From Streptacidiphilus sp. ASG 303 (GTDB taxonomy: Bacteria > Actinomycetota > Actinomycetes > Streptomycetales > Streptomycetaceae), in contig NZ_JAJLRA010000011.1 of assembly GCF_020991365.1 (NCBI RefSeq), forward strand, positions 1 to 64,000: 64,000 bases of DNA. Direction: 5' to 3'. Below the pieces are notes generated by a model, which saw nothing but the letters and a program-made list of their open reading frames with translations, searched no databases and was not told where the DNA came from. This document shows positions 49,053-56,998 of the stretch, one piece after another (the first letter of the stretch is position 1; each line of letters opens with the position of its first letter). A program made the translations under genes and the position numbers.

Positions 49053-49694
49053 GTGGCGGGACCTGCGGAGCCGGACGCCGGGGGGCACACCATCCAGGGC
49101 CTGATGATCGCACTCGCGGAGGAGGGGCCGCCGGGCGGCTCCTGGAGCATCGACGGCGGGACGCTCACCATGACGGCCGCGCCGCGCAGCGACCTGTTCG
49201 CGGACCCGGCGGGACGGGAGGGCGAGCAGCTGCCGGACGCCGCACGGCTGGTGGGCGTGCCGCCGGAGGGCGACTTCACGTTCGCGGCGCGGGTGGAGGT
49301 GGGCTTCCGCTCCACCTACGACGCCGGGGTGCTGCTCCTGCACGCCGGCGAGCGGCTGTGGGCGAAGCTCTGCCTCGAGTACTCCCCGCAGGCGCGGCCG
49401 ACCGCCGTGACGGTGGTGACCCGCGGCACCTCCGACGACGCCAACGCGCACGAGGCGGCGGGCGGGCGGCTGTGGCTGCGGATCGCCCGCACCGGCGGCG
49501 CCTTCGCCTTCCACTCCTCCGCGGACGGCCGCTGGTGGCGGCTGCTGCGCTACTTCACGCTGGGGCCGGAGGCGGCGGGCCGGGTGCGGATCGGGTTCAT
49601 GGCGCAGTCGCCGCTCGGCGAGGGCTGCACCGCCGTCTTCGACCGGATCTCCCTCCTGCGCGAGGCCCCGAAGGACCTGCGCGACGGGAGCTGA
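49053..49694 (+). CDS. DUF1349 family protein
   Basis: A 213-residue soluble protein with a concanavalin-like jelly-roll pattern: WSIDGGTLTMTAAPRSDLF, FTFAARVEVGFRSTYDAGVLLL and WLRIARTGGAFAFHSSADG, then RVRIGFMAQSPLGEGC. This matches DUF1349, found alone in many bacteria with unknown ligand. GTG 49053 begins the frame with GGGGAGG about ten bases upstream; ATG 49105 is a shorter option. It sits divergently from the WHH-SUKH gene and convergent with the aminotransferase. Confidence 0.8.
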   Translation: MAGPAEPDAGGHTIQGLMIALAEEGPPGGSWSIDGGTLTMTAAPRSDLFADPAGREGEQLPDAARLVGVPPEGDFTFAARVEVGFRSTYDAGVLLLHAGERLWAKLCLEYSPQARPTAVTVVTRGTSDDANAHEAAGGRLWLRIARTGGAFAFHSSADGRWWRLLRYFTLGPEAAGRVRIGFMAQSPLGEGCTAVFDRISLLREAPKDLRDGS

Positions 49695-49720
49695 CCCGCC
49701 GCCCCCTCCGCGACGGCGCG

Positions 49721-50965
49721 TCAGGCCCGGGCGAGGGCCCCGGCCAGCGTCTCGGCGACGCGGACCTGCTGGGCCTCGGTGATCTGCGGGAAGAGCGGCA
49801 GGGTGAGCAGTTCGCGGGCGGCCCGCTCGGCGACCGGGAAGGCCCCCTCCCCGTGGCCGAGCCACCGGAACGCGGGCTGGAGGTGGACGGGCACCGGGTA
49901 GTGCACGCCCGCGCCGATCCCCGCCGCGTGCAGCGCCTCCAGCACCGCGTCGCGGGAGCGGCCGGGCAGGACGCGGACCGCGTACAGGTGCCAGACGTGC
50001 ACGTTTCCGGGCGCGGTGCGCGGCAGGGCGACGCCGTCGAGGCCGGCGAGCAGGGCGTCGTACCGGGCGGCGGCGGCGCGGCGGGCGGCGTTCCAGGCGG
50101 GCAGGCGGCGGAGCTTGGCGCGCAGCACCACGGCCTGGAGGGTGTCCAGGCGGGAGTTGAAGCCGAAGCGGTCGTGGACGTACTTGCGGGACGAGCCGTG
50201 GTCGCCGGTCAGGCGCACCGCCTCGGCGAGGGCGTCGTGGGAGGTGGTGACGGCGCCCGCGTCGCCGTAGGCGCCGAGGTTCTTGCCGGGGTAGAAGCTG
50301 GTCGCCGCGATCCGGCCCCAGGAGCCGGCGGGCCGGCCGTCCTGGGTGGCGCCCTGCGCCTGGGCGGCGTCCTCGGCCACCGGCAGGCCGTAGGCGGCGG
50401 CCAGGTCGAGCAGCGGCCGCATCGGGGCGACCTGGCCGTTGAGGTGGACGGGCAGCAGGGCGGCGATCCGGCCGGGCCGGGGGTCGGTGCCCGCGGCGGC
50501 CGCGGCGGCCACCGCCCCGCCGTCGGCCTCCAGCACCTCGGCGACCCGGGCGGGGTCGGTGAGCAGGTGCTCGGGGTCGGCGTCGACGAGGACGGGCCGC
50601 AGCCCGGCGCGCACCACGGCCTCGGCGGTGGCGACGAAGGTGTTGGCGGGCAGCACCACGCCGCCCCCGGGGGGCAGCTCCAGCGCGCGCAGGGCCAGTT
50701 CGACGGCGTCGGTGCCGTTGGCGGTGCCCACGCAGTGGCGGGTGCCGCACAGGGCGGCGTACTCCTCCTCGAAGGCGGCGACGTCGGGGCCCTTGACGTA
50801 GGCGCCCGCGGCGAGGACCCGGTCGAAGCCCTCCCGGACCTCGTCGGCGACCTCGGCGTGGGCCGCCTGCAGGTCCACCAGCGGCACCGGCGGGGCGGCG
50901 GCCGGCGGGGCGGCCGGGCCCCCGGCGGGCGGGGTCGTGGCGTCGGCGGCCGTGCTCGCGGTCAT
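49721..50965 (-). CDS. DegT/DnrJ/EryC1/StrS aminotransferase (1)
   Basis: A 414-residue PLP sugar aminotransferase that adds an amino group to a keto-sugar nucleotide. The N-terminus is Pro/Ala-rich. Core motifs are GTRHCVGTANGTDAVELAL, VVLPANTFVATAEAV, VAEDAAQAQGAT and the PLP Lys in SFYPGKNLGAYGDAGA, then FGFNSRLDTLQAVVL. Its sequence style fits 3-amino transferases such as QdtB/DesV. ATG 50965 has AGGGGGACC upstream. It is the last gene of the operon beginning at 54567, with a 34-base gap to the second aminotransferase. Confidence 0.88.
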   Translation of the reverse strand: MTASTAADATTPPAGGPAAPPAAAPPVPLVDLQAAHAEVADEVREGFDRVLAAGAYVKGPDVAAFEEEYAALCGTRHCVGTANGTDAVELALRALELPPGGGVVLPANTFVATAEAVVRAGLRPVLVDADPEHLLTDPARVAEVLEADGGAVAAAAAAGTDPRPGRIAALLPVHLNGQVAPMRPLLDLAAAYGLPVAEDAAQAQGATQDGRPAGSWGRIAATSFYPGKNLGAYGDAGAVTTSHDALAEAVRLTGDHGSSRKYVHDRFGFNSRLDTLQAVVLRAKLRRLPAWNAARRAAAARYDALLAGLDGVALPRTAPGNVHVWHLYAVRVLPGRSRDAVLEALHAAGIGAGVHYPVPVHLQPAFRWLGHGEGAFPVAERAARELLTLPLFPQITEAQQVRVAETLAGALARA

Positions 50966-50999
50966 GGTGCGGTCCCCCTGGGTCCGGGTGTGGGCGTGC

Positions 51000-52142
51000 T
51001 CAGCAGGCCGCGGCCAGCAGGGCGGCGGCGACCTGGTCCTGCTGCTCCTCCGTCAGGAAGTGGTGCAGCGGCAGGACGAGGGAGTTGCGGGTGAGGTGCT
51101 CGGTGGCGGGCAGCGGCACCCGGGCGGTGCCCGCGTACGGGGCCTCCAGGTGGGCGGCCATGATGCCGCGCCGGGCGGAGATCCCGGCGGCGGCGAGCCG
51201 GCCCAGCAGGTCGTCGCGGCCGACGGGGAAGGCGTCGGGCAGCAGCAGCCAGCAGGACTGGAAGTTCGTGGTGCCGTGGGGCGGGTCGGCGACCAGCCGC
51301 CCGCCGTCCTCGCCGAGCAGCGGCGCCAGCAGCGCGCGGTAGCGCCCGGCGAGGGCGCGGCGGCGCTCCACCAGGGCCGGCAGCCTGCCCAGCTGGACCA
51401 GGCCGACCGCGGCCTGGATGTCGGTCATCCGGTGGTTGAAGCCGATCTCGTCGTACGTCTCCAGCAGGGCGGCGCCGCCGGGCGCCGCGTGCCGGTCGGC
51501 GGCGGAGACGCTCATGCCGTGCTCGCGCAGCCGCCGCAGCCGGGCGGCGACGGCCCCGTCGCGGCAGGTCACCATGCCGCCCTCGCCGGTGGTGAGGAGC
51601 TTGCGGGGGTGGAAGGAGAAGGCGGCCAGCTCGGCGCCGCGGCCCGCCGGGGCGCCCCGGTACACGCTGCCCGCGGCGCAGGCGGCGTCCTCGACCACGG
51701 TGGTCCCGCGCGGGTCGAGCAGGGCGCGCAGGGCGTCGAGGTCGACGGGGACGCCGCCCTGGTCGACGGCGACCACGGCCCGGGTGCGGGCGGTGAGCAG
51801 CGGCTCCACGGTCGCGGGGGTGAGGTTGCCGGTGGCGGGGTCGACGTCGGCGAAGACGGGCACGGCGCCGACGTAGGTGACGGCGTTGGCGGTGGCGACG
51901 AAGGAGAAGGAGGGGACGACGACCTCGTCCCCCGGGCCCACCCCAGCGCCGATCAGGGCGAGGTGGAGGGCCGTGGTGCAGGAGGAGACGGCGACGGCGT
52001 GCTCCACGCCGAGGTGGTCGGCGAAGGCCCGCTCGAAGGCCGCGGTGCGCGGCCCCTGGGCGATCCAGCCGGAGCGGACGGCCTCGGCGGCGGCCTCGGC
52101 CTCCTCCTCGCCGAGCCAGGGGACCATGACGGGGATGGTCAC
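51000..52142 (-). CDS. DegT/DnrJ/EryC1/StrS aminotransferase (2)
   Basis: A 380-residue enzyme of the same superfamily but a different clade. Core motifs are SGWIAQGPRTAAFE, HAVAVSSCTTALHLAL, VVVPSFSFVATANAV and VVEDAACAAGSVYRG, with the PLP Lys in FSFHPRKLLTTGEGGM; GFNHRMTDIQAAVG follows. This form is common in perosamine/GDP-4-keto type enzymes (RfbE-like), but the actual donor is unknown. The GTG start overlaps the epimerase stop by four bases. Two aminotransferases in one operon suggest a diamino-sugar or two substrates. Confidence 0.88.
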   Translation of the reverse strand: MTIPVMVPWLGEEEAEAAAEAVRSGWIAQGPRTAAFERAFADHLGVEHAVAVSSCTTALHLALIGAGVGPGDEVVVPSFSFVATANAVTYVGAVPVFADVDPATGNLTPATVEPLLTARTRAVVAVDQGGVPVDLDALRALLDPRGTTVVEDAACAAGSVYRGAPAGRGAELAAFSFHPRKLLTTGEGGMVTCRDGAVAARLRRLREHGMSVSAADRHAAPGGAALLETYDEIGFNHRMTDIQAAVGLVQLGRLPALVERRRALAGRYRALLAPLLGEDGGRLVADPPHGTTNFQSCWLLLPDAFPVGRDDLLGRLAAAGISARRGIMAAHLEAPYAGTARVPLPATEHLTRNSLVLPLHHFLTEEQQDQVAAALLAAAC

Positions 52143-53338
52143 GCGGCACCCCCGGGCGCGGCGGCGCCCTCGGACGTCCCCTCGGACGCCTCCTCGGCGG
52201 CGGTCCCCCGCCACCAGTCGACCAGGCGGCGCAGGCCCTCCTCCAGGCCCAGCTCCGGCTTCCAGCCCAGGTCGCGCTCGGCGGCGGAGATGTCGGCGAG
52301 GCGGCGGACCACGCCGCCCGCGGTGTCGCGGGCCGGCCCGTGCTCCACGCCGAGGCCGGGGCTGTCCATCGCGGCGAGCAGCGCCTCGGCCAGGCCCCGC
52401 AGCGAGACCTCGCTCGCGGAGGCGATGTTGTAGACGCGGTCGGTGGCGGGTGCCCGCGCGGCGAGCAGGTTGGCGCGGGCGATGTCCTCGGTGTAGACGA
52501 AGTCCATGGTCTGCGCGCCGTCGCCGAAGATCAGCGGCGGGCGACCCGCGGCGATCCGCTCCATCCAGCGGATGAAGACCTCGGTGTAGCGGCCGTGGAC
52601 GTCCATCCGGGGCCCGTAGACGTTGAAGTAGCGCAGGGCCACGTAGTCCAGGCCGTACATGGCGTGGAAGCTGCGCAGCAGGCCCTCGTTGAAGGCCTTG
52701 GCGGCGCCGTAGAGGGTGTCGTTGTTGTAGGGGTGCTGGGTCTCGGGCGTGGGGAAGGTGTCGGCCAGGCCGTACACCGACGCCGAGGAGGACGCGACGA
52801 CCTTGCGCACGCCGGTCTCGGCGGCGGCCTCCAGCACGTCGAAGGTGCCGTCGACCAGGACCTCCAGGGCGAGCCGGGGCTCGGTGGCGCACTGGGTGAT
52901 GCGGAGGGCGGCGAGGTGGAAGACGACGTCGGTGGCGGGCCGCAGCAGCTCCCGCAGCAGGGCGCGGTCGCGGATGTCGCCGTCGACGACGCGGAGCCGG
53001 GCGGGGTCGGCGGCGGCGAGGCCGCGGGCGCGGGCGAGGTTGGCGGCGCGGCCGCGGACGAAGTTGTCGAGGACGACGACCTCGCCGGCGCCGGCCTCCA
53101 GCAGCTGGTCGACGACGGCGGAGCCGATGGTGCCCGCCCCGCCGGTGACCAGGCACCGGGCGCCGTGCAGGTCGACGGCGGGACCGGTGCGGGCGGTCCC
53201 GGCGGCCCTGGCGGCGGCGGCCAGGGCGGTGCCGCACACGGGCCCGGGCGGGGCGGCGGGCGGGGTGCTGCCGGGCGGGACGGTTCCGGGCGGGGTGGGG
53301 CCGGACGGGGTGGGGCCGGACGGGGTGGTGGCGGTCAT
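52139..53338 (-). CDS. NAD-dependent nucleotide-sugar epimerase/dehydratase
   Basis: A 399-residue extended SDR. After ~60 residues of Pro/Thr-rich repeats (TPSGPTPSGPTPPG) comes the Rossmann motif CLVTGGAGTIGSAVV, VVLDNFVRGRAANL, and VVDGDIRDRALL. The catalytic residues are Ser in SSSASVYG and Tyr/Lys in YGAAKAFNEG, followed by ALRYFNVYGPRMDVHG and DFVYTEDIARANLL. The exact sugar is not clear. It is coupled to the genes on both sides by 4-base overlaps. Confidence 0.88.
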   Translation of the reverse strand: MTATTPSGPTPSGPTPPGTVPPGSTPPAAPPGPVCGTALAAAARAAGTARTGPAVDLHGARCLVTGGAGTIGSAVVDQLLEAGAGEVVVLDNFVRGRAANLARARGLAAADPARLRVVDGDIRDRALLRELLRPATDVVFHLAALRITQCATEPRLALEVLVDGTFDVLEAAAETGVRKVVASSSASVYGLADTFPTPETQHPYNNDTLYGAAKAFNEGLLRSFHAMYGLDYVALRYFNVYGPRMDVHGRYTEVFIRWMERIAAGRPPLIFGDGAQTMDFVYTEDIARANLLAARAPATDRVYNIASASEVSLRGLAEALLAAMDSPGLGVEHGPARDTAGGVVRRLADISAAERDLGWKPELGLEEGLRRLVDWWRGTAAEEASEGTSEGAAAPGGAA

Positions 53339-54567
53339 CGGGCGGCGGCCCCTTCGGTGAGCGTGTCGGTGAGGGCGTCGGCGGCGAGGGGGCCCGCGGC
53401 GAGGCCGGACGCGGCCGGGCCCGCCCCCGCGGCGCCGACCGGGACGGTGGCCCCGCCCAGCTCCAGGCTGCGGGAGGCGGCATGCAGCAGCCGCAGCACC
53501 CGCACCCCGGCACGGCCGTCGGTGAGGGGGGCGCGCCCCTCGGTGACCGCGGCGGCGAACTCCGCCATCACGTTGCGCAGGGCCTCCTGCTCCACCAGCG
53601 CGGGGGCGACCATCTCGCCCACCCGGTAGGAGATCAGCGCCTGGTGGCGGATGGCGTCGGTGAGCTCGTCGGGCGGTGTGAGGTCCACGCCGCGGTCGTA
53701 CACCGACAGGCGGGCCTGCGGGTTGAGGTCGTCCCAGACCAGGGTGCGCCGCGAGCCGCCGATCATGGTGGTGCGGACCTTGGTCGGCGACAGCCAGTTG
53801 ACGTGGCAGTGGGCGAGCGCCCCGCTGCTCAGGTGGACCGTCAGGTACGCCACGCAGGCGCGGCCCGCGCCGATCGGGTCGGCGCCCTGCGCGGAGACCC
53901 CCACCGGCTCGACGCCCGGCGGCAGCACGAAGTCGAGGATGGACAGGTCGTGCGGCGCGAGGTCCCACAGCACGTCGACGTCGGGCTGGACCAGCCCGAG
54001 GTTGATCCGCACCGAGTCGAAGAACTGCACCTCGCCCAGGTCGCCGCGGTGCACCATCTCGCGGATGCGGCGCACCACCGGCGTGTAGCAGAAGGTGTGG
54101 TCGCACATCAGCACCCGGCCGTGCCGCTCGGCGACCGCGACCAGCTCCTCCGCCTCGTCGGCGTCGGTGGTGATCGGCTTCTCCACCAGCACGTGCCTGC
54201 CCGCCTCCAGCGCCGCCCGCACCAGCCGGTAGTGGCTGGCGGCGGGGGTGGCGACGGCGACGGCCTGCACCCGGTCGTCGGCGAGGACCTCCTCGAAGGA
54301 CGTGGTGGTGCGCACCGTGCTGTACCCGCCGAGCACCCGCCGCGCGCGGGACTCGTCCAGGTCGCAGAGCCACCGCAGCCGCAGCCCGGGCGTCTGCTGG
54401 GCGTTGCGGACCAGGTTGGGCCCCCAGTAGCCGGCGCCGACGACGGCGATGCCGACCGGCCCGCCCTCCGGAACCGCGGGCGGCCCGGGGGCGGGCACGT
54501 GCTCGCCGGGTGCCTCGTGGGCCTCCTCGGGCCCGGTTGCGCCGCTCGTCCGCTGCGAATGCGTCAT
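53335..54567 (-). CDS. Gfo/Idh/MocA family oxidoreductase
   Basis: A 410-residue NAD(P)-dependent sugar oxidoreductase. The Rossmann motif is GIAVVGAGYWGPNLVRN (near residue 40), the dehydrogenase motif is HVLVEKPITTDADEA (Lys in EKP), and DHTFCYTPVVRRIREM follows. The GYWGPNLVRN form is typical of WbpB/MviM-like members that oxidise C3 of a sugar nucleotide before transamination. The N-terminus has ~35 low-complexity residues. ATG 54567 (frames to 54879 are not favoured). It is the first gene of the four-gene operon. Confidence 0.87.
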   Translation of the reverse strand: MTHSQRTSGATGPEEAHEAPGEHVPAPGPPAVPEGGPVGIAVVGAGYWGPNLVRNAQQTPGLRLRWLCDLDESRARRVLGGYSTVRTTTSFEEVLADDRVQAVAVATPAASHYRLVRAALEAGRHVLVEKPITTDADEAEELVAVAERHGRVLMCDHTFCYTPVVRRIREMVHRGDLGEVQFFDSVRINLGLVQPDVDVLWDLAPHDLSILDFVLPPGVEPVGVSAQGADPIGAGRACVAYLTVHLSSGALAHCHVNWLSPTKVRTTMIGGSRRTLVWDDLNPQARLSVYDRGVDLTPPDELTDAIRHQALISYRVGEMVAPALVEQEALRNVMAEFAAAVTEGRAPLTDGRAGVRVLRLLHAASRSLELGGATVPVGAAGAGPAASGLAAGPLAADALTDTLTEGAAAR

Positions 54568-55001
54568 GGCATCGACCCCCCTGCGTGCCGCGCGGCGCCT
54601 CGGCCGGCGCGGCTGACACCCTCGGACGCACGGCCGGACACCGGGGCGGCCCGGCCGCTCTCCCCTGCGGTGCCGGAGCCGCGCACACCGCCTCCGGCTG
54701 CGCTGCAGGAACGCTACCGCCGCCCTCCGGCGCGAGGGGGCCGAATGCGCAAACCCCGCCCGCGGGTTGTGGACGACCTGTGATGATCCGGGTGGGGCGC
54801 ACGGACCCGCGAACGCGCGCCTGCGCGCACGCCCCGACGGCCGGGAGACGCAGGCCACGACCGGCAAAGCGGGACACAAGATGGCGAAACACCCCGCGGA
54901 ACACGCCCCGGATTAGTGATCACCTGAAGTATTTGGCAGTCTGACCCTCTGCACTTCGCCGACGAACGTGTCGGCCGGACGGAGGGACGGGAGGAGCGGC
55001 C
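54568..55001. other. Divergent regulatory region
   Basis: A 434-base gap between the sugar operon and the deaminase gene. 54905-54945 is AT-rich and includes TGATCACCTGAAGTATTTGG, with AGTATT as a possible plus-strand box and TACTTC as a possible minus-strand box. No gene is recognised. Confidence 0.35.
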
Positions 55002-55574
55002 ATGGCCATCGGCGACCGAATAGCGGCCACCGCCACGCCCCCGGCGGCCCCCGCCCCGTCAGGTCCGCAGCCGTCAGGACCAGGTCCCGGCCCCGGCCCC
55101 GACGCCGCACCCGCCGCTCCGCGGCCGCCCGCCGGCGCCCCGGTCCTGCGCCAGCACCGCGACAGCCTGCTGCCCGCCGTGGCCGCGGCCCTGTCCGCGC
55201 GCGACGGCACCCGCACCCACCCCGGCCACCGGGACGACGCCCCGCCCGCACTGCACCCGCTGGTCGCCGCGTTCCTCGCCGGCCTGCCGCCGGAGAGCCG
55301 CGAACGGTTCACCGGCCGCTGCGCCGAGGCGATCCTGCTGTCCCAGTACCTGGCGACCGCCGAGGCCAACCGCTCGCGGCGCGCCTCCCGCAAGCCGCTG
55401 GGCCTCTCCGACGCCCGCAAGGCCCTCAAGGGGGCCCGCATGACGACGGTGCGGATCCGCGAGGAGGGCGACCCGGCCCACGGCACCCACCAGCCGCCGT
55501 GCCGCTCCTGCGCGCCGATGCTGGAGCACTTCGGCGTCCGCAGCGTCGCGGTGGCGCCGGCAGCCGCCGGCTGA
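55002..55574 (+). CDS. YwqJ-like toxin deaminase
   Basis: A 190-residue soluble protein. After ~45 Pro/Ala-rich residues, the fold matches YwqJ-type nucleic acid deaminases: zinc motif RCAEAILLSQYL (CAE, near residue 106) and the second motif HQPPCRSCAPMLEHFG (PCxxC, ~165). ALKGARMTTVRIREEGD precedes it. All three catalytic/zinc-binding elements are present. ATG 55002 has GGGAGGAG upstream. No export signal is seen. The immunity-like SUKH-3 gene follows at 55620. Confidence 0.8.
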   Translation: MAIGDRIAATATPPAAPAPSGPQPSGPGPGPGPDAAPAAPRPPAGAPVLRQHRDSLLPAVAAALSARDGTRTHPGHRDDAPPALHPLVAAFLAGLPPESRERFTGRCAEAILLSQYLATAEANRSRRASRKPLGLSDARKALKGARMTTVRIREEGDPAHGTHQPPCRSCAPMLEHFGVRSVAVAPAAAG

Positions 55575-55619
55575 GCCGCGGCCGCACCCGCCCCGGCCCC
55601 CGACCCGAGGAGCCCCCTC

Positions 55620-56108
55620 CTGAACGCCCGATTCCCCGCCGACGTCGCCTCCGCGCTCAAACACGCCGGGTGGCACCCCGGCCGCTGGCAGATCCGCCAG
55701 GCCGAGGCCTGGGCGGACGCCCTGACGGCGTACGACTCCCCCGACGGCCACCGCCACAGCGTCTTCCCCGCCGCCGTGGAGGCCTGGGCGGAGTTCGGCG
55801 GCATCGGCGTCGACCTGGCCGGCGCCGGCGAGCAGATCGCCCGCACCCCCTTCCTGATCGACCCGCTGCGCGGCCTCCACCAGCCCCGCACCCTCGCCGA
55901 CCTCGGCCGGGCCCTGGACACCCCCCTCGCCCCCCTCGGCGAGGAGAACGGCGGCCTCGGCCTCCTCGCCGTCGACGCCGCCGGGCGCGTCTACAGCCTC
56001 GACCACACCGGCGAGTGGTACCTGGGGGACACCGTCGACCGGGCGGTGACGACCCTGGTCACCGGCGCCCTCCCCGAACGGCTGCGGACCGCCGTCCAGC
56101 CGCTCTGA
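55620..56108 (+). CDS. SUKH-3 family immunity-type protein (CTG start)
   Basis: A 162-residue soluble protein matching SUKH-3: FPADVASALKHAGWHPGR, HRHSVFPAAVEAWAEFGG, then EQIARTPFLIDPLRGL and ENGGLGLLAVDAAGRVYSLD. No ATG, GTG or TTG lies in frame before the conserved N-terminus. The codon at 55620 is CTG, with GAGGAG seven bases upstream, so CTG is the likely start; the in-frame GTG 55776 would delete a third of the domain. It lies 45 bases after the deaminase stop, as a cognate immunity gene would. Confidence 0.8.
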   Translation: MNARFPADVASALKHAGWHPGRWQIRQAEAWADALTAYDSPDGHRHSVFPAAVEAWAEFGGIGVDLAGAGEQIARTPFLIDPLRGLHQPRTLADLGRALDTPLAPLGEENGGLGLLAVDAAGRVYSLDHTGEWYLGDTVDRAVTTLVTGALPERLRTAVQPL

Positions 56109-56298
56109 GCCGCGCCCGCCCTCCCCGGCCCGCACGGCCCGCGGCCCCGTCCTCGTCCTCGTCCCCGGGGCCCCTCCCCGGCCCCCGCGTCCGGCGGGCG
56201 TCCGGCGGACCGGGCCGCTGAACCGCCCCGCGCCCCCCGGCGTACAGACCGGCGGACAGCACCGGCCCCGCAGCACACCGCCCCGGGAGGGAACCCCC

Positions 56299-56838
56299 AT
56301 GACCGATCCGACCGCCTCGCGCCGCACGTCCGCCCTCCACCCGCGGGCCGCAGCCGGTGCAGTCGCCGCCGTCGCCGTCCTGCTCAGCTCCGCCGTCGCC
56401 TGCAGCGCCAGCAACCACGTGGGCAGCCCCAGCCAGGCCGACCCGGGCGCCGCCCAGGCCGCGCCCGCCCAGCAGTTCCCCGCCGGGATGCAGACCATGG
56501 CCGGCGCCCCCGGCGCGCCCGCCGGGCAGCAGCAGGCCGCCGCCCAGCCCCAGCCGGGCAGGCCGCCGGTGGCGCTGAACGCGTTCGGCGCGGCCACCGG
56601 CTGCTCCCTCACCCCGCCCGACGCCGGGCAGCAGCTCAAGCAGACCACCTGCACCGACAAGCAGGGCGCCCGCTTCGCGGTCACCTCCTTCGCCAGCCGG
56701 TCCGACCAGCAGCAGTGGCTGCAGGCGACCCTCGGCGGCGGCAGCTTCCTGGTCGGCGACCGCTGGGCCGTCGGCGCCGACGGCACCACCCTGCAGACGC
56801 TGCAGCAGACCGTCGGCGGCACCATCACCAGCGCCTGA
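56299..56838 (+). CDS. Small secreted or lipid-linked protein
   Basis: A 179-residue exported protein I do not recognise. The signal peptide (~17-36) ends at SAVAC, a weak lipobox, followed by a Gln/Pro/Ala-rich linker (~40-90) and a small C-terminal domain (~95-179) with two Cys (GCSLTP and TTCTDKQG) that could form a disulphide. ATG 56299 has GGGAGG seven bases before it. Possibly co-transcribed with the SUKH-3 gene, but 190 bases apart. Confidence 0.6.
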   Translation: MTDPTASRRTSALHPRAAAGAVAAVAVLLSSAVACSASNHVGSPSQADPGAAQAAPAQQFPAGMQTMAGAPGAPAGQQQAAAQPQPGRPPVALNAFGAATGCSLTPPDAGQQLKQTTCTDKQGARFAVTSFASRSDQQQWLQATLGGGSFLVGDRWAVGADGTTLQTLQQTVGGTITSA

Positions 56839-56866
56839 CGGCGCGCAGGCGGCGGCGGGGGGACGG

Positions 56867-56909
56867 GACGGGCCCCTCACCCGTCCCGGACGGGCCCCTC
56901 ACCCGTCCC
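56867..56909. terminator. Duplicated terminator hairpin
   Basis: A 22-base unit is repeated (56867-56888, 56889-56909). Each copy contains an inverted repeat GGACGGG/CCCGTCC around CCCCTCA. The pair lies between convergent genes and could end both transcripts. Confidence 0.65.
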
Positions 56910-56998
56910 ACCGCCCGCGTGCGGACCCCGCAGGCCGCAGCGGTCCGGTACGCGCGGGCCGCTCCCCCGCCGCAGGCCGGCGGACGGATCCCTCGGCC

